A DNA stretch of 64,000 nucleotides, taken from assembly GCA_902556405.1 (NCBI GenBank), contig CACDWF010000009.1, forward strand, positions 1 through 64,000. The letters are read 5' to 3'. This DNA comes from an uncultured Alphaproteobacteria bacterium (GTDB taxonomy: Bacteria > Pseudomonadota > Alphaproteobacteria > Rhodobacterales > Rhodobacteraceae). This document shows, piece after piece, positions 50,513 through 59,035 of the stretch; the stretch's first letter is position 1, and every line of letters begins with the position of its first letter. Both the position numbers and the translations under genes were made by a program. The notes below the pieces were generated by a model. It saw nothing but the letters and a program-made list of their open reading frames with translations. It did no database searches and had not been told where the DNA came from.

Positions 50513-53359
50513 TCACTTTGAAACAATAGGACGTAAAAATGCTCCTGTAAAACTTTCTTTCACTGTCGCTATATGTTCAGGTGTACCATGACAAACTACT
50601 TCACCACCTTTATCTCCGCCTTCTGGTCCAATATCAATTACGAAGTCAGCTGTTTTGATTACATCCAAATTGTGTTCAATAACAATAACTGTGTTACCTT
50701 TCTCTACAAGCTCATGCAGAATTTCAAGTAGTTTTTTAATATCATGAAAGTGTAATCCAGTTGTAGGCTCATCTAAAATATACAACGTCGATCCTGAGCT
50801 TCTTCTAGCGAGTTCTTTTGCAAGCTTTACCCTCTGGGCCTCTCCTCCTGACAGAGTTGTCGCCTGTTGACCGACTTTAATATACCCTAGGCCAACTCTT
50901 TTAAGGGTTGACATTTTCTCTCTAATCGAAGGCACTGCTTTGAAAAAATCTTCAGCTTCGTTTACTGTCATTTCCAAAACATCTGAAATATTTTTATCCT
51001 TGAATTTAATTTCAAGCGTTTCTCTATTGTACCTCTTACCAAGACATTGGTCGCATTCCACATAAACATCAGCAAGAAAATGCATCTCTATCTTGATTAG
51101 TCCATCACCTTGACAAGCCTCACACCGCCCACCTTTAACATTAAAAGAAAAACGTCCAGGCATATACCCTCTTGCTTTTGACTCTGGTAAGCCCGTAAAC
51201 CAATCCCTTATGTGCGTAAAAGCACCCGTGTAAGTAGCAGGATTAGATCTTGGAGTTCTTCCTATTGGAGATTGATCTATATCTATAACCTTCTCAAAAT
51301 TTTCTAAACCTTCAATTTTTTCAAACTTTGCGGGAGTTTGTTTAGAGCCGTTAAGTTTCGATGCTGCCGCTTTAAAGAGCGTTTCTATTATTAAAGTCGA
51401 CTTGCCTCCCCCTGATACACCCGTTACGCATATAAATAATTCTGTTGGGAAAGAGACATTTACGTTTTTGAGATTATTGCCATTTGCTCCTGTTATTTTT
51501 ACCTCGAATTTAGAATTAATTCTTCTTTTTACCGGCACAGGTATGCTTTTTTTTCCAGAAAGATAGAGACCAGTAAGCGACTTCTCACTTTTAATAACAT
51601 CTAGAGGCGTACCCTCCGCAATGATATGTCCACCCTCAACTCCTGCACCAGGACCAAGATCAATCACATGATCAGCCTCTCTTATTGCTTCTTCATCATG
51701 TTCAACCACTAAAACTGAATTACCTTGTGCTTTTAAATCTTTGAGCGTTTTGATTAACCTTCTGTTATCTCTCTGATGTAATCCAATCGAAGGCTCGTCT
51801 AAAACATAAAGTACACCCGTTAAGCCAGAACCTATTTGACTTGCCAGTCTTATCCGCTGACTTTCTCCCCCAGACAATGTGCCTGAGGATCGACTTAAAG
51901 TTAAATATTCTAAACCAACATTATCTAAAAAAGTTAGCCTACTTGAGATCTCCTTAATAATAGCGCCGCCAATTTGTAATTGAGACTTAGAAAGGGTTTT
52001 TCTCAGTGATTCTATCCATGCTAGCAACTGCTTAATCGACTTATCGCAACACTCTCCGATGTTTTGTTCAGCTACCCTTACGCAGAGAGCCTCTTGTCTT
52101 AGCCTGTAACCGTTACATTTTGAGCAAGGTTTATCACTTCTGTATCGTTTAAACTCTTCTAATAACCAAGGTTCAACAGTTTCATCAAATCTACGCTTTA
52201 AGTTAGAAATTACTCCTTCAAATGATCTCTTAGTATTATAAACTCGCCCGCCGTCATCAAATCTAAAATTGATTTTCTCTCCTTCATTACCGTATAGCAG
52301 AATCTTTTTAATTTTTGCATCAAGGTCCTTCCAAGGAGCGTTAGGATTAAAATTATAATGTTTCGATAAAGCCTCAATCGTCTGTCTATAGTATGGATTG
52401 GAACTCCTTGCCCAAGGGATAATGGCTCCATCATATACGGATAGTTTACCATCAATGACTATTAAGCTTTCATCAAACTGGTCTTCGCGACCAAGACCGT
52501 CGCACGCTTCACACGCGCCAGTAGGCGCATTAAAAGAGAATAGTCTAGGTTCTATCTCGCCTAAACTAAAGCCAGAGACAGGACATGCAAATTTTTCAGA
52601 GAATAAAAGAGAGTCCTCTTGTAGATCTTCATCGAAAACATCAACAACAACTATACCCTCAGATATATCTAAAGCAGTTCTTAAACTGTCGGCAAGCCTC
52701 TCACCGATCCTATCATCAGAAGTTGCAATCAAACGATCGACAAGCACATCAATGTTATATCGATATTTTTTGTCTAATGCTGGTATCTCATCAATGTCAT
52801 AAAGATCTCCATTGATCCTAAGCCTCTGAAAACCTTTTTTAATTATTTCATTAATTTCTTTTTTAAACTCTCCTTTTCGATCTTTCACTAACGGAGCAAA
52901 AATATATAATTTTAGTCCCGATTTAAGTTTCAACATTGCGTCTACCATATCGGAAATTTGTTGGGCTTTTATGGGTTTTCCTGTAGCTGGACTGTAGGGC
53001 ACACCAACTCTGGCAAAAAGTAATCTCAGATAATCATAAATTTCAGTAACTGTCCCAACAGTTGAGCGGGGATTCTTACTTGTAGTTTTCTGCTCAATAG
53101 AAATGGCCGGTGATAACCCCGATATACTTTCCACATCTGGTTTTTGCATCATGTTTAAAAACTGTCGTGCATAAGCCGAAAGGCTTTCCACGTAACGACG
53201 CTGGCCTTCAGCATATATTGTATCAAATGCCAGCGATGACTTTCCAGATCCCGACAAACCAGTTAGCACTACCAGCTTATCTCTTGGGATATCAACATCT
53301 ATCGATTTCAAATTGTGTTCCTTAGCAGAACGAACTTTTATATGTGAGATAGAATCCAA
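50513..53359 (-). CDS. uvrA: Excinuclease ABC subunit A
   Basis: Damage-recognition ATPase of nucleotide excision repair. Two ABC modules: Walker [13 protein letters not shown] and [11 protein letters not shown], signatures [16 protein letters not shown] and [15 protein letters not shown], zinc modules CEAC...CSKC and CEAC...CDQC. One position of the first module is Ser (CPVSG), as seen in other Alphaproteobacteria. 948 aa. Divergent from ssb. No perfect GAAC-N7-GAAC SOS box lies in the shared upstream region. Confidence 0.97.
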   Translation of the reverse strand: MDSISHIKVRSAKEHNLKSIDVDIPRDKLVVLTGLSGSGKSSLAFDTIYAEGQRRYVESLSAYARQFLNMMQKPDVESISGLSPAISIEQKTTSKNPRSTVGTVTEIYDYLRLLFARVGVPYSPATGKPIKAQQISDMVDAMLKLKSGLKLYIFAPLVKDRKGEFKKEINEIIKKGFQRLRINGDLYDIDEIPALDKKYRYNIDVLVDRLIATSDDRIGERLADSLRTALDISEGIVVVDVFDEDLQEDSLLFSEKFACPVSGFSLGEIEPRLFSFNAPTGACEACDGLGREDQFDESLIVIDGKLSVYDGAIIPWARSSNPYYRQTIEALSKHYNFNPNAPWKDLDAKIKKILLYGNEGEKINFRFDDGGRVYNTKRSFEGVISNLKRRFDETVEPWLLEEFKRYRSDKPCSKCNGYRLRQEALCVRVAEQNIGECCDKSIKQLLAWIESLRKTLSKSQLQIGGAIIKEISSRLTFLDNVGLEYLTLSRSSGTLSGGESQRIRLASQIGSGLTGVLYVLDEPSIGLHQRDNRRLIKTLKDLKAQGNSVLVVEHDEEAIREADHVIDLGPGAGVEGGHIIAEGTPLDVIKSEKSLTGLYLSGKKSIPVPVKRRINSKFEVKITGANGNNLKNVNVSFPTELFICVTGVSGGGKSTLIIETLFKAAASKLNGSKQTPAKFEKIEGLENFEKVIDIDQSPIGRTPRSNPATYTGAFTHIRDWFTGLPESKARGYMPGRFSFNVKGGRCEACQGDGLIKIEMHFLADVYVECDQCLGKRYNRETLEIKFKDKNISDVLEMTVNEAEDFFKAVPSIREKMSTLKRVGLGYIKVGQQATTLSGGEAQRVKLAKELARRSSGSTLYILDEPTTGLHFHDIKKLLEILHELVEKGNTVIVIEHNLDVIKTADFVIDIGPEGGDKGGEVVCHGTPEHIATVKESFTGAFLRPIVSK

Positions 53360-53425
53360 AGAAAATCCTCCTCATCATCAATTAAAGCAAATGGTAAATA
53401 TTTAAAGTACTTTTTAATATTCACA

Positions 53426-53452
53426 TTGATACTTTGTTGAAAATTATATACT
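53426..53452 (+). promoter_or_regulatory. Weak candidate ssb promoter
   Basis: TTGATA (53426-53431), 15-base spacer, TATACT (53447-53452). The spacer is short and the region is AT-rich, so this is tentative. GAGG (53473-53476) is the ribosome site for ATG 53486. Confidence 0.3.
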
Positions 53453-53485
53453 TCGATGTTAGGTTACATGGATGAGGTTTTTATA

Positions 53486-53962
53486 ATGGCTGGAAGTTTA
53501 AATAAGGTTCTTCTTATAGGAAGATTAGGAAAAGATCCGGAATTGAGAGAATTCCCATCTGGAGGAAAGGTGTGTAATTTTTCCTTAGCTACGAGCGAAA
53601 CGTGGAAAGATTCAAGCACTGGGGAGAGACAGGAACGGACCAGCTGGCATAATATAGCGATTTTTAACGAACGCCTTGCCGAGATAGCGGAGCAATATCT
53701 GAGAAAAGGCTCGCAAGTATATATTGAGGGGCAGTTGGAAACAAGAAAATGGCAGGATCAAGCTGGTAATGATAGATATACGACAGAAGTAGTGCTTAAG
53801 AATTTTAGAGGTGAGCTCACAATGCTGGGTGGAAGGTCTGATGATGTGCCTAATATGTCGAATCAACAAAATGAAACACAACCCTATAGATCAATTGAAT
53901 CAGGTGGGTCTAATCAGGAAAATCTAGGTCCAGATGATTTAGACGATGAGATCCCCTTTTAG
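53486..53962 (+). CDS. ssb: Single-stranded DNA-binding protein
   Basis: OB-fold domain (residues 1-110; [49 protein letters not shown]), flexible linker and acidic protein-docking tip [12 protein letters not shown] 53486 (MAGSLNKV) has a good ribosome site; an ATG at 53456 would add ten non-family residues. About 158 aa. Confidence 0.97.
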   Translation: MAGSLNKVLLIGRLGKDPELREFPSGGKVCNFSLATSETWKDSSTGERQERTSWHNIAIFNERLAEIAEQYLRKGSQVYIEGQLETRKWQDQAGNDRYTTEVVLKNFRGELTMLGGRSDDVPNMSNQQNETQPYRSIESGGSNQENLGPDDLDDEIPF

Positions 53963-53991
53963 TTTTATTATTTTTTCAGGAATTCTTACTT

Positions 53992-56700
53992 TTGACAGAC
54001 AATGATAGTAACGAAGAGCACTCAAAGGGTGATAGAACATTAATCGATAATAGCGTTTCACAAGTTTCGCTAGAATCAGAGATGAAATCCGCTTACCTAG
54101 ACTACGCGATGAGTGTAATTGTGAGCAGAGCTATCCCAGATCTCAGAGATGGCTTAAAACCCGTTCATAGACGAATTCTATACTCGATGCATGAGACAAA
54201 TAATACCTTCGACAGACCGTATAGAAAATCTGCTCGACCTGTAGGCGATGTAATGGGTAAATATCATCCTCATGGAGATCAGGCTATCTATGATGCACTA
54301 GTCAGAATGGCTCAAGATTTTTCAATGTCTTTGGTGTTACTTGATGGACAAGGAAACTTTGGGTCAATTGACGGAGACTCCGCTGCTGCGATGAGGTATA
54401 CCGAAGTTCGCATGGCCAACCCAACAGTAGCTTTACTGGACGATATTGAAAAAGGTACTGTTGATTTCCAAGATAATTATGATGGAAAAGATATTGAGCC
54501 TAAGGTTTTACCGGCAAGATTTCCAAATTTATTAGTAAATGGTGCTGGAGGCATTGCAGTGGGAATGGCAACAAATATTCCTCCCCACAACATCGGAGAA
54601 GTGATTGATGCTACATTAGCTATGATAGAAGAACCCCAAATTGAAATTGAGGATTTGATGAAATTGTTGCCTGCCCCCGACTTTCCTACTGGTGGTATCA
54701 TCTTAGGTCAATCTGGTTCTAGACAAGCATATATATCTGGTAAGGGTTCAATAGTTATCAGAGCAAAACATTGCTTAGAGGAACAAAAAAAAGATAGGCT
54801 ATCAATAGTGATAACTGAAATTCCATATCAGGTAAATAAGTCCTCGCTAGTCGAGAAAATAGCGGAGCTCGCAAGGGAAAAAAAGATCGAGGGAATATCA
54901 CATGTTCAGGATGAGTCCGATAGGCTTGGGATTAGGGTTGTTATTGACTTAAAAAAGGATGCCACCGTGGAAGTGGTTTTAAACCAATTATATCGCTTTT
55001 CGCAGATGCAAACGAGTTTTGGTTTCAATCTTTTAGCCTTAGATAAAGGGAAACCAAGTCTCCTTAATTTAAAAAGTTTTTTGAATAAGTTCATTGAATT
55101 TCGAGAAGAAGTAGTTGCAAGACGAACCATTTTTGAACTTGAGAAAGCAAGAGAAAGAAGCCACCTTCTTTGTGGCTTAGCCGTTGCAGTTTCGAATGCT
55201 GATGAAGTTATTGCTATAATTAGAAATTCCGAAAATCCATCAAAAGCAAAAGAAACCCTTATGAATACTAAGTGGAAAGTAAAAGAGTTAAGTCAATATT
55301 TAGAACTTATTGATGACCCTCTTCATACAATTAACGAGGATGGAACTTATTTGTTGTCTGAACAACAGGCAAAGGCAATACTCGAGTTACGCCTTCAGAG
55401 GTTGACAGCACTAGGAGCGACTGAAATAGGCAGAGAGCTAGAAGACTTAGCAGATAAGATAAGAATTTGCCTCGATATTTTAAAATCAAGAGAAAAAATA
55501 AGAAAAATAATTTCTGAAGAACTTAATGAAGTCAAAGAAAGCTACGCTATTCCAAGAAGGTCGGAAATTCAGGAATTTGAGGGAGACTTTGAAGATGAAG
55601 ACCTTATCGAGAAAGAAGAGATGGTCGTAACAGTTACTAGAGAAGGATACATTAAAAGAACAGCATTATCTGAGTACAGAGAGCAAAAACGTGGTGGCAA
55701 GGGTACTCAAGGCATGAATACGAAGGAAACAGATGTGGTAACTAATCTATTCGTTACGAATACACATACACCTTTATTATTTTTTTCATCAGATGGTTTT
55801 GTATACAAGCTTAAGACTTGGCGCCTACCACAAAGTGGCAGAAGCTCGAAAGGTAAAGCTATTGTTAACCTGCTACCAATAAATTCGTCTTCGAGAATTA
55901 CAACTATATTACCAGTCGAAGCAGAGGAGGAAACTTGGAAAGAACTTCAAATATTTTTTGCAACCTCCACAGGTAACGTGCGAAAAAATGCATTGTCAGA
56001 CTTCACAAATGTAAAAGCAAATGGAAAAATTGCGATGAAGTTACCTGAAAACACAACACTTGTTGGTGCACAGATATGCAAAAATGATAATGATGTACTG
56101 CTTACTACGGCAAAAGGAAAAGCCATTCGTTTTAATACTGAGGATGTAAGAATTTTCAAGGGTCGCGATTCCATTGGCGTTAAAGGAATAAGTTTAAAGA
56201 AAAATGACACAGTCATATCAATGGCTGTATTAAAACACGTAGAGGTCAGTACAGAGGAACGATTAGCATATTTCAAGATGAGAAGAGCAATTACGGGTGA
56301 AGATAACGGAATTGAAAATGGAGAAGACTCCACATTAGTTTTAAGTCAGAAGAGATATGTTGAGTTGGGTGCCTTGGAAGAATGGATATTAACAATTACG
56401 TCTCAAGGCTTTGGGAAAAGATCTTCAGCTCACGAGTATAGAAGGTCGGGGCGTGGCGGTCAAGGCATCACATCTGCTAATCTTGAAAGAAGACAAGATA
56501 GCATTATAGCCTCTTTTACTGTGGAAGATGATGATCAAATAATGCTAGTTACATCTACGGGCCAAAGCATACGCTGCTCTGTATCTGAAATATCAAGGCA
56601 GTCGAGAAGTGCGTCTGGTGTAAAAGTATTTGATACCAAGGGAGATGAAAATGTCGTATCTGTCGCTTGGATAGCGGATACAACCGAAGACTCAGATTAA
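53992..56700 (+). CDS. gyrA: DNA gyrase subunit A
   Basis: Breakage-reunion subunit of gyrase. Active-site tyrosine in AAMRYTEVRM; quinolone-determining region KYHPHGDQAIYDALVRMAQDF... has Gly/Asp at the usual positions (HPHGDQAIYD). C-terminal pinwheel carries the GyrA box KRGGKG (EQKRGGKGTQGM), which separates it from ParC. 902 aa. The TTG start at 53992 is 29 bases after ssb. Confidence 0.96.
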   Translation: MTDNDSNEEHSKGDRTLIDNSVSQVSLESEMKSAYLDYAMSVIVSRAIPDLRDGLKPVHRRILYSMHETNNTFDRPYRKSARPVGDVMGKYHPHGDQAIYDALVRMAQDFSMSLVLLDGQGNFGSIDGDSAAAMRYTEVRMANPTVALLDDIEKGTVDFQDNYDGKDIEPKVLPARFPNLLVNGAGGIAVGMATNIPPHNIGEVIDATLAMIEEPQIEIEDLMKLLPAPDFPTGGIILGQSGSRQAYISGKGSIVIRAKHCLEEQKKDRLSIVITEIPYQVNKSSLVEKIAELAREKKIEGISHVQDESDRLGIRVVIDLKKDATVEVVLNQLYRFSQMQTSFGFNLLALDKGKPSLLNLKSFLNKFIEFREEVVARRTIFELEKARERSHLLCGLAVAVSNADEVIAIIRNSENPSKAKETLMNTKWKVKELSQYLELIDDPLHTINEDGTYLLSEQQAKAILELRLQRLTALGATEIGRELEDLADKIRICLDILKSREKIRKIISEELNEVKESYAIPRRSEIQEFEGDFEDEDLIEKEEMVVTVTREGYIKRTALSEYREQKRGGKGTQGMNTKETDVVTNLFVTNTHTPLLFFSSDGFVYKLKTWRLPQSGRSSKGKAIVNLLPINSSSRITTILPVEAEEETWKELQIFFATSTGNVRKNALSDFTNVKANGKIAMKLPENTTLVGAQICKNDNDVLLTTAKGKAIRFNTEDVRIFKGRDSIGVKGISLKKNDTVISMAVLKHVEVSTEERLAYFKMRRAITGEDNGIENGEDSTLVLSQKRYVELGALEEWILTITSQGFGKRSSAHEYRRSGRGGQGITSANLERRQDSIIASFTVEDDDQIMLVTSTGQSIRCSVSEISRQSRSASGVKVFDTKGDENVVSVAWIADTTEDSD

Positions 56701-58053
56701 ATGTCAGAGAAAAAAGTCGCTATAGTTGGAGGTGGACTGGCTGGAAGTGAAGCCGCGTGGCAGCTAGGTAGAATGGGTATATCATCAAATTTATACGAAA
56801 TGAGGCCCAATAAAAAAACTCCCGCCCACAAGACTTCTTTGTTAGCAGAGCTAGTTTGCTCAAACTCGTTTAGATCAGATGACCACACAAATAATGCTGT
56901 AGGACAATTACATTGGGAGATGAGAGCTGCAGATGGGCTTATTATCGCAACTGGTGACAAGGCACGCATACCAGCAGGAAGTGCAATGGCAGTTGATCGA
57001 ATGAAATTTTCGTCAGAAATAACTGAGTTAATAAAAAATAATTCTTTTATAAACATAATACAAAAAGAGATAACAGACTTAAAACAATTAGCAGAAGACC
57101 ACGTAATAATAGCTTCTGGTCCCCTTACGTCAAATAAGCTAGCACAATCTCTTATACAAATAACTGGATCAAAAAATTTATACTTTTATGATGCTATAGC
57201 ACCTACCGTCTACGCGGACTCTATTGATTATGAGAGTACATGGTTTCAATCTAGGTATGATAAAGGAGATAGCATTGAAGAGAGGGAAGCTTACCTTAAC
57301 TGTCCAATGACAAAGGATGAATATTATGAATTTGTTTCTAAAATCTCTGAAAGTGAAAAAGCCGACTTTAATGATTGGGAAGCAGATATACCATTTTTCT
57401 CTGGATGTTTACCAATCGAGGTAATGGCATCAAGAGGAAAGGACACGCTTAGATTTGGACCGATGAAACCAGTAGGACTTACAAATCCATACAGTGACGT
57501 GAAACCATATGCTGTGGTTCAGCTGAGAAAGGAAAATAAGGAAGGCACTTTATTCAACATTGTAGGATTCCAAACAAAAATCAAGCATTCTAGGCAAGCA
57601 GAAATTTTGCGGTCAATTAATGGTTTGCAGGAAGCTAGTTTCGCGAGGTTGGGTGGAATACATAAAAATACTTTTTTGAATTCACCAGATATTTTAGATA
57701 AATACTTCCAATTAAAATCATACCCTAACATTAGTCTTGCAGGACAAATTACTGGAGTCGAAGGGTATGTCGAGAGCGCTGCTATTGGCTTGCTGGTGGG
57801 ACGAATAGTTGGAGCAAAAATTCTTGGTAGAGAGGTAAAATTACCGTCTGCCGATACTGCTTTGGGAGCCCTTGCTAATCATCTTATTACACATAATAAT
57901 GACTTTCAACCAATGAATGTAAACTTTGGCCTTTTCAAATCTACTGTGAAAGATTTTAAAGGAAAGAAAAACAGGCGAGAAAGATATGTAGCTTATACGT
58001 CAATTGCAAAATCAAGTTTTCACAATTGGTTAGAGTCCCAAAGGAGTCTCTAA
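56701..58053 (+). CDS. trmFO: tRNA (uracil-54,C5)-methyltransferase, folate-dependent
   Basis: Makes ribothymidine at tRNA position 54 using methylene-tetrahydrofolate and FAD. FAD motif AIVGGGLAGSEAAWQL, VCSNSFRSDD (conserved cysteine), PAGSAMAVDR and TGVEGYVESAAIG. 450 aa. Starts directly after the gyrA stop, so likely co-transcribed. Confidence 0.96.
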   Translation: MSEKKVAIVGGGLAGSEAAWQLGRMGISSNLYEMRPNKKTPAHKTSLLAELVCSNSFRSDDHTNNAVGQLHWEMRAADGLIIATGDKARIPAGSAMAVDRMKFSSEITELIKNNSFINIIQKEITDLKQLAEDHVIIASGPLTSNKLAQSLIQITGSKNLYFYDAIAPTVYADSIDYESTWFQSRYDKGDSIEEREAYLNCPMTKDEYYEFVSKISESEKADFNDWEADIPFFSGCLPIEVMASRGKDTLRFGPMKPVGLTNPYSDVKPYAVVQLRKENKEGTLFNIVGFQTKIKHSRQAEILRSINGLQEASFARLGGIHKNTFLNSPDILDKYFQLKSYPNISLAGQITGVEGYVESAAIGLLVGRIVGAKILGREVKLPSADTALGALANHLITHNNDFQPMNVNFGLFKSTVKDFKGKKNRRERYVAYTSIAKSSFHNWLESQRSL

Positions 58054-58388
58054 AGAAGTTCTTTAAAGAAACATGATTTAGACCCCGTATGACAGGCTGC
58101 ACCAGTTTGCTTGACTTCAAATAGAACTGTATCTCCATCACAATCAATGTGTATTTTTTTTATTTCTTGAATGTTACCAGATGTTTTTCCCTTCACCCAA
58201 ACCTCACCTCTTGACCTAGACCAATAGGTTGCGAGCCCACTTGAAACACTCTGAAATAATGTATCTTTGGATCCCCATGCAAGCATAAGAACCTGCTTAC
58301 TTTCATGGTCTTGTGCTACACAGGGAATCAACCCATTATCATTAAACTTTAAAGCATCTATTTTTTGTTTAAATTTTATTTCATTCAC
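58050..58388 (-). CDS. hisI: Phosphoribosyl-AMP cyclohydrolase
   Basis: Third step of histidine synthesis. Zinc site HIDCDGDTVL and C-terminal AACHTGSKSCF; TYWSRSRGEVWVKG. 112 aa; monofunctional, without the HisE domain. GTG start. Its stop overlaps the convergent trmFO stop by 4 bases. Confidence 0.96.
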   Translation of the reverse strand: MNEIKFKQKIDALKFNDNGLIPCVAQDHESKQVLMLAWGSKDTLFQSVSSGLATYWSRSRGEVWVKGKTSGNIQEIKKIHIDCDGDTVLFEVKQTGAACHTGSKSCFFKELL

Positions 58389-58430
58389 TCTATAGTCCTT
58401 TTGTCGGTAATAAGGGAATCTTTAACACAC

Positions 58431-58868
58431 ATGGATCTATACACAAATAATATTTTAGAACTTGCCTCCACTATTCCCATCACAACTAGGTTAATGAACC
58501 CAGACGTTACTATTACAAAGAGAACTGCAATATGTGGTTCTAGCATTACTTTGGACTTAAACATTTCTGAGTCAACAATATCACAGGTTGGTCTTGACAT
58601 AAAAGCATGTGCACTTGGTCAGGCATCAGCTTGCGTTTTTGTAACCCATGCCATCGGAGCGAATATTGGCATAATAACGGAACTAAGAAAAAACCTAAAA
58701 ACATTCCTGGATACAGGGACCTTTTTAATAAAAGATCCGTTTACTAAATACAAGTACTTCGAACCTGCTCAAAAAGTTCCATACAGGCATGACTCAGTTC
58801 TTCTTATTCTTGACGCTTCAATAGATGCGTTGCAAAAAGTTTCTAGCCTAAAAACAAAAAGTAACTAG
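58431..58868 (+). CDS. IscU/NifU-like Fe-S scaffold-family protein
   Basis: SUF/IscU-like fold: cysteine in RTAICGSSITLDL and the second cysteine in KACALGQASACVF, with a late YRHDSVLLILDAS. About 145 aa. The gene stands alone, divergent from hisI, far from the suf operon. The canonical third cysteine and LPPVK chaperone motif are not evident, so cluster transfer by the usual HscA route is unlikely; a role as scaffold or carrier is inferred. ATG 58431 is preferred to 58365, which overlaps hisI. Confidence 0.8.
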   Translation: MDLYTNNILELASTIPITTRLMNPDVTITKRTAICGSSITLDLNISESTISQVGLDIKACALGQASACVFVTHAIGANIGIITELRKNLKTFLDTGTFLIKDPFTKYKYFEPAQKVPYRHDSVLLILDASIDALQKVSSLKTKSN

Positions 58869-58964
58869 TCCATATAGAAAAAGAGAAATTCCAATAATAA
58901 TTAAATTAACAATGTCTACTACTAGACTTTTTGCTAATATTAAAAATGGTATCTTATTTTTCAT
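58848..58964 (-). CDS. 38-residue hydrophobic peptide under SOS control (new)
   Basis: ATG 58964 with AGGAG (58975-58971) 6 bases upstream, 38 codons, TAG 58850-58848. The peptide starts MKNKIPFLIL and has a hydrophobic helix through about residues 14-36 (LIIIGISLFLYG), N-terminal lysines 2, 4 and 12, Asp17 and Asn20. Ser13, Asp17, Asn20, Ser27 and Tyr31 fall on one face of a helix, a narrow polar stripe. It ends inside the 3' end of the convergent IscU-like gene. The promoter is covered by two overlapping SOS boxes. Size and control resemble TisB or SidA, but I recognise no homologue; function is unknown. Confidence 0.7.
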   Translation of the reverse strand: MKNKIPFLILAKSLVVDIVNLIIIGISLFLYGLVTFCF

Positions 58965-58983
58965 TACTGTCTCCTATACTGTC

Positions 58984-59011
58984 AATATAGAACATAATAA
59001 GAACATGTAAA
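58984..59011 (-). promoter_or_regulatory. Promoter of the small SOS peptide
   Basis: On the minus strand: TTTACA (-35, 59011-59006), 16-base spacer, TATATT (-10, 58989-58984). The predicted start of transcription, about 58977, leaves a leader of about 13 bases that holds only the AGGAG ribosome site. Confidence 0.7.
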
Positions 59012-59015
59012 GAAC
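58990..59015 (-). promoter_or_regulatory. Double SOS box (three half-sites, 11-bp phase)
   Basis: Plus-strand GAAC at 58990-58993, 59001-59004 and 59012-59015, each separated by exactly 7 bases; on the minus strand GTTC-N7-GTTC-N7-GTTC. Both overlapping boxes match the alphaproteobacterial LexA operator and the one in front of lexA here. They fill the spacer between -35 and -10 and extend past the -35. Confidence 0.88.
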
Positions 59016-59035
59016 AAAATGTTTACACAGTCAAA

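Noticed and set aside
53318-53332. GTTC-N7-GAAC in the first codons of uvrA
   Set aside because: Half-sites are inverted, not direct as in the alphaproteobacterial operator, and they lie inside conserved coding sequence.
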